From Streptomyces alfalfae (GTDB taxonomy: Bacteria > Actinomycetota > Actinomycetes > Streptomycetales > Streptomycetaceae): a DNA stretch of 64,000 bases. The stretch covers positions 310,001 to 374,000 of the forward strand of contig NZ_QEXM01000025.1 of NCBI RefSeq assembly GCF_004127445.1, read 5' to 3'. A program made the position numbers and the translations under genes. Under the pieces are notes generated by a model. It was not told the DNA's origin. It saw only the letters and a program-made list of their open reading frames with translations, and did no database searches. The stretch's first letter is position 1; every line of letters begins with the position of its first letter. Positions 41,387-50,719 of the stretch are shown one piece after another.

Positions 41387-44119
41387 ATGAGCGAGCACCG
41401 TCGCAAGCCGCCGCAGCCGCAGGGCGGCGGACGCGCCGCGGCCAGGCGTGGCGCCCCAGGAGCGCCGTCGGGCCGCCGCGCGGCACCGCGAGATGCCACC
41501 GGATCGTCTTCTTCCTCCCACGAGCCGCACGGGTCCGGGCCCGGAGAGGGTGGGGGCCGTACCTACGGCGGTCGGGCCGAGGCCCGGCGCGCCGCCCAGC
41601 GCAGCGGTTCCGTCGGCGCCACGGGCGGCCGCCGCCGGGCCGCCGACGGCGCCGGTGGTGGCGGCGGCGGTGGCCGTCGTGGCGGTGGAGCCGGGGGGAC
41701 CGGCGGCGCAGGGCGCGGCAGGGGCCGTGGCCCGCAGCCGTCCGGGAAGAAGCGGTTCATCGACTACCCGCGCGCGGGCAGGCAGGGCGCACGGCGCTGG
41801 GTGCCGTCGTGGCGCCTGGTGTCCGGCGTGTTCATCGGCTTCCTCGGCAGCCTGATGGCGGTCGCCGGCATCTCGTACGCCCTGGTGGAGGTGCCGGAGG
41901 TCGCCAAGGCGGCCACGGCCCAGAACAACGTCTACTTCTGGGACGACGGCAAGCAGATGGTCGCGACGGGCGGTGAGCGCAACCGGCAGATCATCGACTA
42001 CGACGACATCCCCGAAGAGATGCGCTACGCCGTCATGTCGGCGGAGAACAAGACGTTCGAGGACGACAAGGGCGTCGACCCCATGGGCATCGCGCGTGCC
42101 CTGGTCAACATGGCCAAGGGCGGGCAGACCCAGGGTGGCTCCACGATCACCCAGCAGTACGTGAAGAACGCGCGCCTGGGCGACCAGTCGCAGACGTTCA
42201 GCCGTAAGTTCAAAGAGCTCTTCATCTCCATAAAGGTCGGCCGGACCGTATCCAAGGAAAACATCATGGCCGGCTACCTCAACACGGCCTACTACGGACG
42301 TGGGGCGTACGGCATCCAGGCGGCGGCCAGGGCGTACTTCGACAAGGAGGCCAAGGCGCTGAACCCGAGCGAGTGCGCGCTGCTCGCGACGGTGCTCAAG
42401 GGAGCCACGTACTACGACCCCGCCGGCGCCCCCGAGATCGACCCCGCGGCCAGCCGGGAGGACAACACCGCCCGCGCCAAGAAGCGGTGGAAGTGGATCC
42501 TCGACGAGGAGGTCAAGGACGGCTGGCTGTCGGAGGAGCGGCGGAACAAGTACCGGACGTTCCCCAAGCTCCAGAACCCGCGGTCCAACGTCGACCTGGC
42601 CGGTCAGACCGGTTACCTCGTGGACCTCGCCAAGGCGTACGTCATCCGGAACTCCGACATCACCGCCGAAGAGCTCCGGCAGGGCGGCTACGAGATCCAC
42701 ACGACCTTCAACAGGGCCAAGGTCAAGGCGCTGGAGAAGTCGGTGAACAAGGTCCGCAAGGCGAAGATCAAGCCGAAGCTGCGTCCGGACAAGGACACGC
42801 ACGTCCAGTTCGGCGGTGCCTCCGTGGACCCGGCGGACGGCGCGATCAAGGCCATCTACGGCGGTGAGGACGCGACGAAGCACTTCACCAACAACGCCGA
42901 CCAGACCGGTGCGCAGGTCGGTTCGACGTACAAGCCGTTCGTGCTGGCCGCGGCCTTCAAGCACGGTGTGCGCGACCCCGACGGTCCGCCGGAGCAGGGT
43001 GACGGCCAGCGCACGATCGTCAATCCGAAGAGCCTGTACAGCGGCAAGAACGAGCTGAAGATCCAGAACTACGACGGGACCGTCTGGACGGACCGCGACG
43101 GCAAGCAGTGGAACCAGAAGAACGACGGTGACCAGTCGTACAACCGGCCGTCCTTCCAGATCGACCTGCGCGAGGCGATGAGGGAGTCGGTCAACTCGGC
43201 ATACGTCCAGCTCGGCATGGACGTCGGCCTGGACAAGGTCAAGCAGACGGCCATGGAGGCCGGTCTCAAGGACGACACCTCCATGGCCGGCGCGGACTAC
43301 CCGTCCTTCTCGCTCGGCACCTCGTCGCCGAGCGCGATCCGCATGGCCGGGGCGTACTCCACGTTCGCGGCCAGCGGCAAGCAGAACGAGCCCTACTCGG
43401 TCAGCAAGGTCGAGCACGGGGGCAACGAGGTCTACAAGCATTCGAAGGAGACCAAGCTGGCCTTCTCCCCGGAGGTGGCCGACAACGTCACGGACGTTCT
43501 GCGGACCGTGGTGGAGAAGGGCACGGGCACCTCGGCCAAGCTCCCCGATCGGCAGGTCGCCGGCAAGACCGGTACGACCGACGGCAACAAGTCCGCCTGG
43601 TTCGTCGGGTACACGCCCCAGCTGTCGACGGCGGTCAGCATGTACCGGCTCGACGACGACGAGTCCAACAAGAAGCGCCAGTTCCTGGAGATGTTCGGCA
43701 CGGGTGGCGAGGCGAAGATCCACGGTGCCTCATTCCCCGCGCAGATCTGGCAGAACTACATGGCGGAGGCGCTCAAGAACACGCCTCCCAAGGCGTTCCC
43801 CGTGCCGGAACCGATCGGTTCCATCGTCGGTGAGACGTCGCCCCCGCCGCCCTCCCCGACGGTGACCGAGAAGGAGACGGAGGAGCCTTCGTCGCCGACG
43901 CCCTCGGAGACCGAGACGACGAAACCGCCCACGAAGTCGCCCGACCCCACCGAGTCCTGCGACCAGTTCGACTGGGAATGCAACCACAGCGGTGGTGCGG
44001 ACGGCGGAGGCGAGGACGGCGGCCCGGGCGGCGGTCCCGGCGGCGGTCCCGGCGGCGAGTCGCCGTCGGCCACGGAGGAGCCACCGGGCCAGGAGGACCA
44101 CGGAGGGATCTTCGGCTGA
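41387..44119 (+). CDS. Class A penicillin-binding protein (glycosyltransferase and transpeptidase)
   Basis: 910 residues with GAGGAG before the ATG. A disordered Arg/Gly-rich cytoplasmic tail (1-125) precedes one membrane helix (LVSGVFIGFLGSLMAVAGIS). The GT51 domain has SAENKTFEDDKGVDPMGIAR (catalytic Glu about 218) and GGSTITQQYVKN. The transpeptidase has STYK (about 512), SVN in SVNSAYVQLG and KTGT (about 727). The C-terminus is a Thr/Pro/Ser-rich linker with a CDQFDWEC motif and a Gly-rich end. It polymerises and cross-links peptidoglycan at the outer membrane face; parS site 9 follows it. Confidence 0.95.
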   Translation: MSEHRRKPPQPQGGGRAAARRGAPGAPSGRRAAPRDATGSSSSSHEPHGSGPGEGGGRTYGGRAEARRAAQRSGSVGATGGRRRAADGAGGGGGGGRRGGGAGGTGGAGRGRGRGPQPSGKKRFIDYPRAGRQGARRWVPSWRLVSGVFIGFLGSLMAVAGISYALVEVPEVAKAATAQNNVYFWDDGKQMVATGGERNRQIIDYDDIPEEMRYAVMSAENKTFEDDKGVDPMGIARALVNMAKGGQTQGGSTITQQYVKNARLGDQSQTFSRKFKELFISIKVGRTVSKENIMAGYLNTAYYGRGAYGIQAAARAYFDKEAKALNPSECALLATVLKGATYYDPAGAPEIDPAASREDNTARAKKRWKWILDEEVKDGWLSEERRNKYRTFPKLQNPRSNVDLAGQTGYLVDLAKAYVIRNSDITAEELRQGGYEIHTTFNRAKVKALEKSVNKVRKAKIKPKLRPDKDTHVQFGGASVDPADGAIKAIYGGEDATKHFTNNADQTGAQVGSTYKPFVLAAAFKHGVRDPDGPPEQGDGQRTIVNPKSLYSGKNELKIQNYDGTVWTDRDGKQWNQKNDGDQSYNRPSFQIDLREAMRESVNSAYVQLGMDVGLDKVKQTAMEAGLKDDTSMAGADYPSFSLGTSSPSAIRMAGAYSTFAASGKQNEPYSVSKVEHGGNEVYKHSKETKLAFSPEVADNVTDVLRTVVEKGTGTSAKLPDRQVAGKTGTTDGNKSAWFVGYTPQLSTAVSMYRLDDDESNKKRQFLEMFGTGGEAKIHGASFPAQIWQNYMAEALKNTPPKAFPVPEPIGSIVGETSPPPPSPTVTEKETEEPSSPTPSETETTKPPTKSPDPTESCDQFDWECNHSGGADGGGEDGGPGGGPGGGPGGESPSATEEPPGQEDHGGIFG

Positions 44120-44146
44120 CCGCGGGGCCGAGCCCGCCCCGCCGAT

Positions 44147-44160
44147 GTTTCACGTGAAAC
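44147..44160. other. parS site 9
   Basis: Perfect 14-mer 27 bp after the penicillin-binding protein stop, joined directly to a terminator stem on its right side. Confidence 0.93.
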
Positions 44161-44194
44161 GAGGACCGTCGCACCGACCGGTGCGGCGGTCCTC
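44161..44194 (+). terminator. Terminator after the penicillin-binding protein gene
   Basis: GAGGACCGTCGCACCG pairs with CGGTGCGGCGGTCCTC (one G-T pair). It begins at the base after parS site 9. Confidence 0.75.
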
Positions 44195-44230
44195 TCCGCG
44201 TTCCCAGCCGCTTACGGCAGGATGGCGGGC

Positions 44231-45769
44231 ATGCCCAGTGCAGACCCCAGCGCCGGCCGCGGCGCAGAGACACCGAGCACGAGTGCGTACGAGCCCGTGC
44301 GGCCGCATGAGCCGGAGCCGGTACGGCCCACGAAGGAGGACGAGGTCGCCCGGGCCGGCAGCGAGCTGATCGGTGGCCCCCTCGGCCGGAGAATGCTCTA
44401 CGCGGCCACCTGGTGGTCCCCCGTGCGCATCATCGCGCTGATCGCCATCGGCATGTTCGCGCTCGGGATGGTCCAGAAGATGCCGTGCTACAACGGCGCG
44501 TGGTTCTTCGGCACCAGCTCCCAGTACACGCACGCGTGCTACTCCGACATCCCGCACCTCTACCAGGGACGCGGATTCGCCGACGGCCTCGTGCCGTACT
44601 TCGACAAGCTGCCCGGCGACATGGAGTACCTCGAATACCCGGTGCTGACCGGCGCGTTCATGGAAGTGGCCTCCTGGGTGACGCCCGGCAGCGGCTCCAT
44701 GCCGCATCAGGAGAAGGCCTACTGGATGGTCAACTCCGCGATACTGATGGTCTGCGTGGCGGTCGTCGCCGTCTGCGTGGCGCGTACGCACCGGCGGCGC
44801 CCGTGGGACGCGCTCCTCGTCGCCCTCTCCCCGGCACTGGCGCTGACGGCCACCATCAACTGGGACCTGCTCGCCGTCGCCTTCACCTCCGCGGCGATGC
44901 TGATGTGGTCGCGCTCGCGCGCCCTGGCCTTCGGTGTGCTGCTCGGCCTCGCGACGGCCGCCAAGCTGTATCCCTTCCTGCTGCTCGGGCCCCTGCTGAT
45001 CCTCTGCTGGCGTGCGGGGCGGTGGCGGGAGTTCGGGGCCGCGCTGCTCGGCACGGCGGGGATCTGGCTGGTGGTCAACCTGCCGGTGATGCTGTTGGCG
45101 AATGACGGCTGGTCGAAGTTCTACTCCTTCAGCAAGGAGCGCCCCGTCGACTTCGGCTCCTTCTGGCTGATCCTGTCCCAGCGCATGGACTCGCCGCTGA
45201 GCACCGAGACGGTCAACGTGCTCGCCATGGCGCTGATGCTCCTCGCCTGCCTGGGCGTCGCCGCACTCGGCCTGACCGCGCCGCGCCGGCCGCGCTTCGC
45301 ACAGCTCGCCTTCCTGCTGGTGGCCGCCTTCGTCCTCACCAACAAGGTCTACTCACCGCAGTACGTCCTGTGGCTCATCCCCCTCGCCGTGCTCGCGAGG
45401 CCCCGCTGGCGCGACTTCCTGATCTGGCAGGCGTGTGAGGTCGCGTACTTCCTCGGGATCTGGATGTACCTGGCGTACACGACGAGCGGAGACGCCCACA
45501 AGGGGCTGCCCACCGAGGGCTACCAGGTGGTGATCGCCGTCCATCTGCTGGGAACGCTGTACCTCTGCGCCGTGGTCGTACGCGACATCTGGATGCCGGA
45601 GCGGGACCCGGTCCGGCGCGGCGGGGACGACGACCCCTCGGGAGGTGTCCTGGACTCCGCCGAGGACGTCTTCGTGCTCGGGGCCGCGGCGTATCCGGCG
45701 CGGACCGTGGCGCACTCCACCGCGGGGCCCGCGGTGAAATGGGGATCGGCGGTCGAGCTGCCCCGCTGA
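44231..45769 (+). CDS. GT87-type polyprenyl-phosphate mannosyltransferase-like membrane protein
   Basis: 512 residues from ATG at 44231 (AGGATGG upstream). A charged N-terminal tail of 60 residues is followed by about 10-12 hydrophobic helices. The first outer loop (CYNGAWFFGTSSQYTHACYS with DIPHLYQGRGF and YLEYPVLTG) matches the GT87/DUF2029 pattern with conserved acidic residues. Such GT-C enzymes add mannose to lipomannan or glycoproteins from lipid-linked donors. Donor and acceptor cannot be told here. Confidence 0.85.
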   Translation: MPSADPSAGRGAETPSTSAYEPVRPHEPEPVRPTKEDEVARAGSELIGGPLGRRMLYAATWWSPVRIIALIAIGMFALGMVQKMPCYNGAWFFGTSSQYTHACYSDIPHLYQGRGFADGLVPYFDKLPGDMEYLEYPVLTGAFMEVASWVTPGSGSMPHQEKAYWMVNSAILMVCVAVVAVCVARTHRRRPWDALLVALSPALALTATINWDLLAVAFTSAAMLMWSRSRALAFGVLLGLATAAKLYPFLLLGPLLILCWRAGRWREFGAALLGTAGIWLVVNLPVMLLANDGWSKFYSFSKERPVDFGSFWLILSQRMDSPLSTETVNVLAMALMLLACLGVAALGLTAPRRPRFAQLAFLLVAAFVLTNKVYSPQYVLWLIPLAVLARPRWRDFLIWQACEVAYFLGIWMYLAYTTSGDAHKGLPTEGYQVVIAVHLLGTLYLCAVVVRDIWMPERDPVRRGGDDDPSGGVLDSAEDVFVLGAAAYPARTVAHSTAGPAVKWGSAVELPR

Positions 45770-45804
45770 GCCGGCGCCGGGCCGCCCCACTGAGGCGGCT
45801 CACG

Positions 45805-45850
45805 GCCGAAGGGGCCGGACACAACTCATGTCGTGTCCGGCCCCTTCGGC
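45805..45850. terminator. Strong bidirectional terminator
   Basis: A perfect 18-bp stem (45805-45822 with 45833-45850) around a 10-nt loop, between the convergent GT87 and alanine-racemase-like genes. Confidence 0.85.
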
Positions 45851-45876
45851 GTACCGGGCTGTCAGAGCCTTCGGGC

Positions 45877-46908
45877 TCAGCGATCCACCATCCGGTCGAA
45901 CTGGGTGGTGGTGTGCCGCAGGTGGGCCACCAGCTCCTCGCCGACCTTCGGCTCCGGGGCGTCGGAGGGCACGAAGAGGATCGACACCTGCATGTGCGGC
46001 GGCTCCGCGAACCAGCGCTGCTTCCCCGCCCAGACGAACGGCGAGAGGTTGCGGTTGACGGTCGCGAGGCCGGCGCGGGCCACGCCCTTGGCGCGCGGCA
46101 TCATGCCGTGCAGGGCCTTCGGGGCCTCCAGCCCCACACCGTGGGAGGTACCGCCCGCGACGACGACGAGCCAGCCGTCGGAGGCCACCTTCTGCTGGCG
46201 GTAGCCGAAGCGGTCCCCCTTCGCGACGGCGGTGACGTCGAGGACGGCGCCGCGGTACTCGGTGGCCTCGTGGTCGCCCAGCCAGAGGTTGGTGCCGATG
46301 CGCGCCCGGAAGCGGGTCTGCGGGAACTGCTGCTGGAGGCGGACCAGCTCATCGGCCTTGAGGTGGCTGACGAACATGGTGTGCAGCGGAAGACGGGCCG
46401 CGCGCAGTCGGTCCATCCAGCCAATGACCTCCTCGACAGCGTCCGAGCCGTCGGTGCGGTCCAGCGGCAGGTGGAGCGCGAAGCCCTCGAGACGTACGTC
46501 CTCGATGGCGGCATGCAGCTGCGGAAGGTCCTGCTCGCTGACGCCGTGGCGCTTCATCGAGGACATGACCTCGATGACCACACGGGCGCCCACGAGGCCG
46601 TGCACGCCGTCCAGGGAGGAGACGGAGCGGACGACGCGGTCGGGCAGCGGCACGGGCTCCTCGCCCCGCCGGAACGGCGTCAGGACCAGCAGGTCCCCGC
46701 TGAACCAGTCCTTGATCCGGGCCGCTTCGTAGGTGGTGCCCACGGCGAGGATGTCGGAGCCGAAGCGCGTGGCTTCCTCGGCCAGGCGCTCGTGCCCGAA
46801 GCCGTAGCCGTTGCCCTTGCAGACCGGGACGATGCCCGGAAACCGCTCCAGCACGTGCTTGTGGTGTGCCCGCCAGCGCGCGGTGTCGACATAGAGCGTG
46901 AGCGCCAT
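45877..46908 (-). CDS. Alanine racemase-like PLP protein, noncanonical
   Basis: 343 residues from ATG at 46908. The N-terminal half follows the alanine racemase barrel, with the PLP lysine K31 in VPVCKGNGYGFGHERLAEEA and LAVGTTYEAARIKD. In the C-terminal half I do not see the usual catalytic Tyr loop (GYADG type); the region around RAGLATVNRNLSPFVWAGKQ is different. The housekeeping racemase is expected elsewhere. It is 65 bp upstream of femX on the same strand... more exactly femX precedes it in transcription. A role in the peptidoglycan peptide bridge or a D-amino acid is plausible but unproven. Confidence 0.75.
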   Translation of the reverse strand: MALTLYVDTARWRAHHKHVLERFPGIVPVCKGNGYGFGHERLAEEATRFGSDILAVGTTYEAARIKDWFSGDLLVLTPFRRGEEPVPLPDRVVRSVSSLDGVHGLVGARVVIEVMSSMKRHGVSEQDLPQLHAAIEDVRLEGFALHLPLDRTDGSDAVEEVIGWMDRLRAARLPLHTMFVSHLKADELVRLQQQFPQTRFRARIGTNLWLGDHEATEYRGAVLDVTAVAKGDRFGYRQQKVASDGWLVVVAGGTSHGVGLEAPKALHGMMPRAKGVARAGLATVNRNLSPFVWAGKQRWFAEPPHMQVSILFVPSDAPEPKVGEELVAHLRHTTTQFDRMVDR

Positions 46909-46973
46909 GGCTGGATCCCGGAACCTTTCTCGTGTCTGCGGTATGTCAGAGGGGTGGAAGGAATTGTGCGGGA

Positions 46974-48095
46974 TCAGCGGCGCGACATGTAGATGTCGAG
47001 GGCCTTGTGCAGCAGCTTGTTGAGCGGGAAGTCCCACTCGCCGATGTACTCGGCGGCCTCACCGCCGGTGCCCACCTTGAACTGGATCAGGCCGAACAGG
47101 TGGTCCGTCTCGTCCAGGGAGTCGGAGATGCCGCGCAGGTCGTAGACCGTCGCGCCCATGGCGTACGCGTCGCGCAGCATGCGCCACTGCATCGCGTTCG
47201 AGGGCCTGACCTCACGCCCGATGTTGTCCGAGGCGCCGTAGGAGTACCAGACGTGCCCGCCGACGACGAGCATCGTGGCGGCCGAGAGGTTCACGCCGTT
47301 GTGCCGCGCGAAGTACAGCCGCATGCGGTTGGGGTCCTCGGAGTTGAGGGCCTGCCACATCTGCTGGAAGTAGCCGAGGGGGCGCGGACGGAACTTGTCG
47401 CGCACGGCCGTGATCTCGTAGAGGCGCTGCCATTCGGCGAGGTCCTGGTAGCCGCCCTGGACGACCTCGACGCCGGCCTTCTCGGCCTTCTTGATGTTCC
47501 GTCGCCAGAGCTGGTTGAAGCCCTTCTGTACCTCGTCAAGGGAGCGGTTGGCCAGCGGCACCTGGAAGACGAAGCGGGGCTGTACGTCACCGAAGCCGGC
47601 GCCGCCGTCCTCGCCCTGCTGCCAGCCCATGCGGCGCAGCCGGTCGGAGACCTCGAAGGCACGCGGCTCGACGTACGTGGCCTCGGTGTCCCGCAGCCGC
47701 TTCACGTCCGGGTTCTGGATGCCCGCCTTGATCGCCGGAGCGTCCCAGCGGCGGATCACGACGGGCGGGCCCATCTTCACGGAGAAGGCGCCCTGCTGCT
47801 TGAGGTGCGCCAGCATCGGCTGGAGCCACTCGTCCAGGTTCGGGGCGTACCAGTTGATGACCGGGCCCTCGGGAAGGTAGGCGAGGTAGCGCTTCAGCTT
47901 GGGCAGCTGCCGGTAGAGCACCAGGCCCACACCGACCAGGTGGCCGGTCCTGTCGTCGAACCAGCCCAGGTTCTCCGAGCGCCATTCGCTCTTCACGTCA
48001 GCCCATGCCGGGACCTGGCAATGACTCGCCGACGGCAGTGTCTGGATATACGCCAGATGCTGCTCACGACTGATGGTCCTCAGGGTCAGACTCAT
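46974..48095 (-). CDS. femX: FemX-type lipid II:glycine glycyltransferase
   Basis: 373 residues. Two GNAT-like Fem domains: the N-terminal half has YLAYLPEGPVINWYAPNLDE and the C-terminal half has ATMLVVGGHVWYSYGASDNI, PSNAMQWRMLRDAYAMGATV, YDLRGISDSL and GLIQFKVGTGGEAAEYIGEW, all hallmarks of FemABX. A basic helical arm (LWRRNIKKAEKAGVEV) lies between. Streptomyces FemX adds the single Gly of the interpeptide bridge from glycyl-tRNA to lipid II and is essential in S. coelicolor unless VanK replaces it (from memory). Transcribed just before the racemase-like gene. Confidence 0.92.
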   Translation of the reverse strand: MSLTLRTISREQHLAYIQTLPSASHCQVPAWADVKSEWRSENLGWFDDRTGHLVGVGLVLYRQLPKLKRYLAYLPEGPVINWYAPNLDEWLQPMLAHLKQQGAFSVKMGPPVVIRRWDAPAIKAGIQNPDVKRLRDTEATYVEPRAFEVSDRLRRMGWQQGEDGGAGFGDVQPRFVFQVPLANRSLDEVQKGFNQLWRRNIKKAEKAGVEVVQGGYQDLAEWQRLYEITAVRDKFRPRPLGYFQQMWQALNSEDPNRMRLYFARHNGVNLSAATMLVVGGHVWYSYGASDNIGREVRPSNAMQWRMLRDAYAMGATVYDLRGISDSLDETDHLFGLIQFKVGTGGEAAEYIGEWDFPLNKLLHKALDIYMSRR

Positions 48096-48203
48096 TCGGG
48101 GCGCTCCTCGGGCTGGTGTGTCCCCATGGGTTCAGGGGCTCCGGCTCTCGCGCCGAAGCCTACTGCGCCCCGCGAGCGCCCTGTCTGGCCGTACACGACC
48201 TCG

Positions 48204-48229
48204 ACCCCCGGCCCGCCCGGGCCGGGGGT
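48204..48229 (-). terminator. Hairpin between the small membrane gene and femX
   Basis: ACCCCCGGCCCG pairs with CGGGCCGGGGGT on a 2-nt loop, 14 bp past the stop of the 105-residue gene. No T-run. Confidence 0.55.
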
Positions 48230-48242
48230 GCCGCGAGGCCCG

Positions 48243-48560
48243 TCAGGCGCCGAGGATTCCGCCGAAGAGTCCGCCGTGCGCCATGCCGAGGAAGAAGCCG
48301 ATCGCCGAGGCGCCGAGGCCCAGGATCAGGCCGAAGCGCTCGCGGGTCGTCACGGAGATGTACTGGCCGTACAGACCCGTGGCGATACCGATCAGGCCCG
48401 TCCACGAGCTGAGCAGGTGCAGGTGGTGGAACATCGCCGTCACGAAGGCGATCGCTCCGAGCACCAGGGTCACGGCGAGGAGCGTGTCCTGCAGCGGATG
48501 GGGCTTGCCGTCCGTGGAGAAGAGGGAAGACGCGGCGTGGGGTCGCATTGCCTGTGCCAT
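48243..48560 (-). CDS. Small four-part membrane protein, function unknown
   Basis: 105 residues from ATG at 48560 with AGGAGGTG 6 nt upstream. Three hydrophobic helices (LLAVTLVLGAIAFVTAMF, WTGLIGIATGLYGQYIS, FGLILGLGASAIGFFLGMA) and a Gly-rich end. Conserved between femX and rpsF in Streptomyces; no domain recognised. It may form a unit with femX, although a hairpin lies between them. Confidence 0.82.
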   Translation of the reverse strand: MAQAMRPHAASSLFSTDGKPHPLQDTLLAVTLVLGAIAFVTAMFHHLHLLSSWTGLIGIATGLYGQYISVTTRERFGLILGLGASAIGFFLGMAHGGLFGGILGA

Positions 48561-48828
48561 GGGAGGCACCTCCTGCGGAAAAGACGGCGCATCGTAGCGC
48601 CGTAGACACCCGATGTGTACAGATTCTCCCCTTCCACCGCTGGATTTCAACCGGAAGCCTCAGTGCGGGTAGTCTGTACCGTCTGCACCGGTGTCTGCCC
48701 TGTCCACAGCACGAGCTCCCGTCCGCGGGAGCCGATTGTCAGTGGCGGCCGATACCGTTGCGTACGCATCACGACCCTCCTGCCACGGAACGACCGTGGC
48801 CGCTGAGTCCAAAGGAGGTGGGTTCCAC

Positions 48829-49119
48829 ATGCGTCACTACGAAGTGATGGTCATCCTCGACCCCGATCTCGAGGAGCGCGCTGTCTCCCCGCTGATCGAG
48901 AACTTCCTCTCCGTCGTCCGTGAGGGCAACGGAAAGGTCGAGAAGGTCGACACCTGGGGCCGTCGTCGTCTGTCCTACGAGATCAAGAAGAAGCCCGAGG
49001 GCATCTACTCGGTCATCGACCTGCAGGCCGAGCCCGCGGTCGTCAAGGAGCTCGACCGGCAGATGAACCTGAACGAGTCGGTCCTCCGGACCAAGGTCCT
49101 CCGTCCCGAGATGCACTGA
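48829..49119 (+). CDS. rpsF: 30S ribosomal protein S6
   Basis: 96 residues starting [17 protein letters not shown], preceded by AAAGGAGGTG, a near-perfect ribosome site. The RNA-contact stretch [18 protein letters not shown] matches S6. First gene of rpsF-ssb-rpsR-rplI. An open frame upstream to 48691 is noncoding; a DnaA-box-like 9-mer CTGTCCACA is at 48700. Confidence 0.98.
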   Translation: MRHYEVMVILDPDLEERAVSPLIENFLSVVREGNGKVEKVDTWGRRRLSYEIKKKPEGIYSVIDLQAEPAVVKELDRQMNLNESVLRTKVLRPEMH

Positions 49120-49197
49120 GCTTCCTAGCTCAGCGGCACCCGGGAATCGAGTAGCAGCAACAAGCAGCCAGCAGCAAACCCGCCGAGAGGTTCCCCC

Positions 49198-49797
49198 ATG
49201 GCAGGCGAGACCGTCATCACGGTCGTCGGCAATCTTGTCGACGACCCCGAGCTGCGCTTCACCCCCTCCGGTGCGGCGGTCGCGAAGTTCCGTGTCGCGT
49301 CCACCCCCCGCACCTTCGACCGCCAGACGAACGAGTGGAAGGACGGCGAGAGCCTCTTCCTCACCTGCTCGGTCTGGCGTCAGGCGGCGGAGAACGTCGC
49401 GGAGTCGCTCCAGCGAGGCATGCGCGTCGTCGTGCAGGGCCGGCTGAAGCAGCGGTCCTACGAGGACCGTGAGGGCATCAAGCGCACGGTCTACGAGCTG
49501 GACGTCGAGGAAGTCGGCGCCAGCCTGAAGAACGCCACGGCCAAGGTCACCAAGACCACCGGCCGAGGTGGCCAGGGCGGTTACGGCGGCGGTGGCGGCG
49601 GCCAGCAGGGCGGCGGCTGGGGCGGTGGCTCCGGCGGCGGTCAGCAGCAGGGTGGCGGTGGCGGTGCTCCCGCCGATGACCCCTGGGCGACCGGTGCGCC
49701 GGCCGGCGGCGGCCAGCAGCAGGGCGGCGGCGGTGGCGGCTGGGGCGGAAGCTCCGGCGGCTCCGGTGGCGGCTACTCGGACGAGCCCCCCTTCTAA
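49198..49797 (+). CDS. ssb: Single-stranded DNA-binding protein
   Basis: 199 residues. The OB fold covers 1-110 ([50 protein letters not shown]). The long linker is nearly all Gly with QQQ and single Trp residues, and the acidic tip is YSDEPPF, a variant of DDDIPF that recruits partner proteins. This is the major SSB, in its usual place between rpsF and rpsR. RBS GAGAGG-like before ATG. Confidence 0.97.
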   Translation: MAGETVITVVGNLVDDPELRFTPSGAAVAKFRVASTPRTFDRQTNEWKDGESLFLTCSVWRQAAENVAESLQRGMRVVVQGRLKQRSYEDREGIKRTVYELDVEEVGASLKNATAKVTKTTGRGGQGGYGGGGGGQQGGGWGGGSGGGQQQGGGGGAPADDPWATGAPAGGGQQQGGGGGGWGGSSGGSGGGYSDEPPF

Positions 49798-49869
49798 GCC
49801 TCGGGGCCTTCGGGCCGCGGGCCGAGGGTGGGCCGTAACCCCACTTCTTGATCACACAGGAGATACACC

Positions 49870-50106
49870 ATGGCGAAGCCGCCTGTGCGCAAGCCGAAGA
49901 AGAAGGTCTGCGCTTTCTGCAAGGACAAGGTCACGTACGTGGACTACAAGGACACGAACATGCTGCGGAAGTTCATTTCCGACCGCGGCAAGATCCGTGC
50001 CCGCCGCGTGACCGGCAACTGCACGCAGCACCAGCGTGACGTCGCCACGGCCGTGAAGAACAGCCGTGAGATGGCGCTGCTGCCCTACACGTCCACCGCG
50101 CGATAA
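49870..50106 (+). CDS. rpsR: 30S ribosomal protein S18 (zinc-binding form)
   Basis: 78 residues. It has C14 and C17 (VCAFCKD) and C51 with H54 (GNCTQHQRD), the four ligands of the C+ zinc form. Streptomyces also carry a Cys-free paralog made during zinc shortage, so this is the zinc-replete copy. Third gene of the rpsF operon. Confidence 0.97.
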   Translation: MAKPPVRKPKKKVCAFCKDKVTYVDYKDTNMLRKFISDRGKIRARRVTGNCTQHQRDVATAVKNSREMALLPYTSTAR

Positions 50107-50124
50107 GGGAAGGGTGACCGACTA

Positions 50125-50571
50125 ATGAAGATCATCCTCACCCACGAGGTCTCCGGCCTCGGCACCGCCGGCGAGGTCGTAGACGTCAAGGACGGCTACG
50201 CCCGCAACTACCTGATCCCGCGGAACTTCGCGATCCGCTGGACCAAGGGCGGCGAGAAGGACGTCGAGCAGATCCGTCGTGCTCGCAAGATCCACGAGAT
50301 CGCGACCATCGAGCAGGCCAACGAGGTCAAGGCCCAGCTCGAGGGCGTCAAGGTCCGTCTGGCTGTCCGCTCCGGCGACGCCGGTCGTCTCTTCGGTTCC
50401 GTCACCCCGGCCGACGTCGCTTCGGCGATCGAGGCTGCCGGTGGCCCGAAGATCGACAAGCGTCGTGTCGAGCTGGGCTCGCCGATCAAGACGCTGGGCG
50501 CCCACGCGACGTCCGTGCGTCTGCACCCCGAGGTTGCCGCGAAGGTCAACATCGAGGTCGTTTCCGCCTAA
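50125..50571 (+). CDS. rplI: 50S ribosomal protein L9
   Basis: 148 residues starting [20 protein letters not shown], with [20 protein letters not shown] and the C-terminal domain [20 protein letters not shown]. Begins 18 bp after rpsR; last gene of the operon, closed by a 13-bp stem at 50598. Confidence 0.98.
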   Translation: MKIILTHEVSGLGTAGEVVDVKDGYARNYLIPRNFAIRWTKGGEKDVEQIRRARKIHEIATIEQANEVKAQLEGVKVRLAVRSGDAGRLFGSVTPADVASAIEAAGGPKIDKRRVELGSPIKTLGAHATSVRLHPEVAAKVNIEVVSA

Positions 50572-50597
50572 GCGTTGCGCTTGGCTGAACTGAGGGG

Positions 50598-50626
50598 AGG
50601 GGCCGCACCCATGGGGTGCGGCCCCT
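50598..50626 (+). terminator. Terminator of the rpsF-ssb-rpsR-rplI operon
   Basis: AGGGGCCGCACCC (50598-50610) and GGGTGCGGCCCCT (50614-50626) form a perfect stem with an ATG loop, followed by TCCTCG. Confidence 0.85.
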
Positions 50627-50672
50627 TCCTCGTGCGCCGCCTCTCCGATGCCGGTCGGCCGTTGCCGCGGCG

Positions 50673-50700
50673 GCTGACCGTTTCACGTGAAACGGTCAGC
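50673..50700. other. parS site 10 in a 28-bp palindrome
   Basis: The perfect parS core (50680-50693) is extended by GCTGACC on the left and GGTCAGC on the right, forming a 28-bp perfect palindrome between convergent rplI and the MATE gene, 20 bp from the MATE stop. It could be the MATE terminator as well. Confidence 0.92.
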
Positions 50701-50719
50701 GGGCGGGTCTCGTGGGCGG

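Noticed and set aside
41144..43723. 859-residue minus-strand open frame
   Set aside because: Shadow of the penicillin-binding protein gene, which has complete catalytic motifs.
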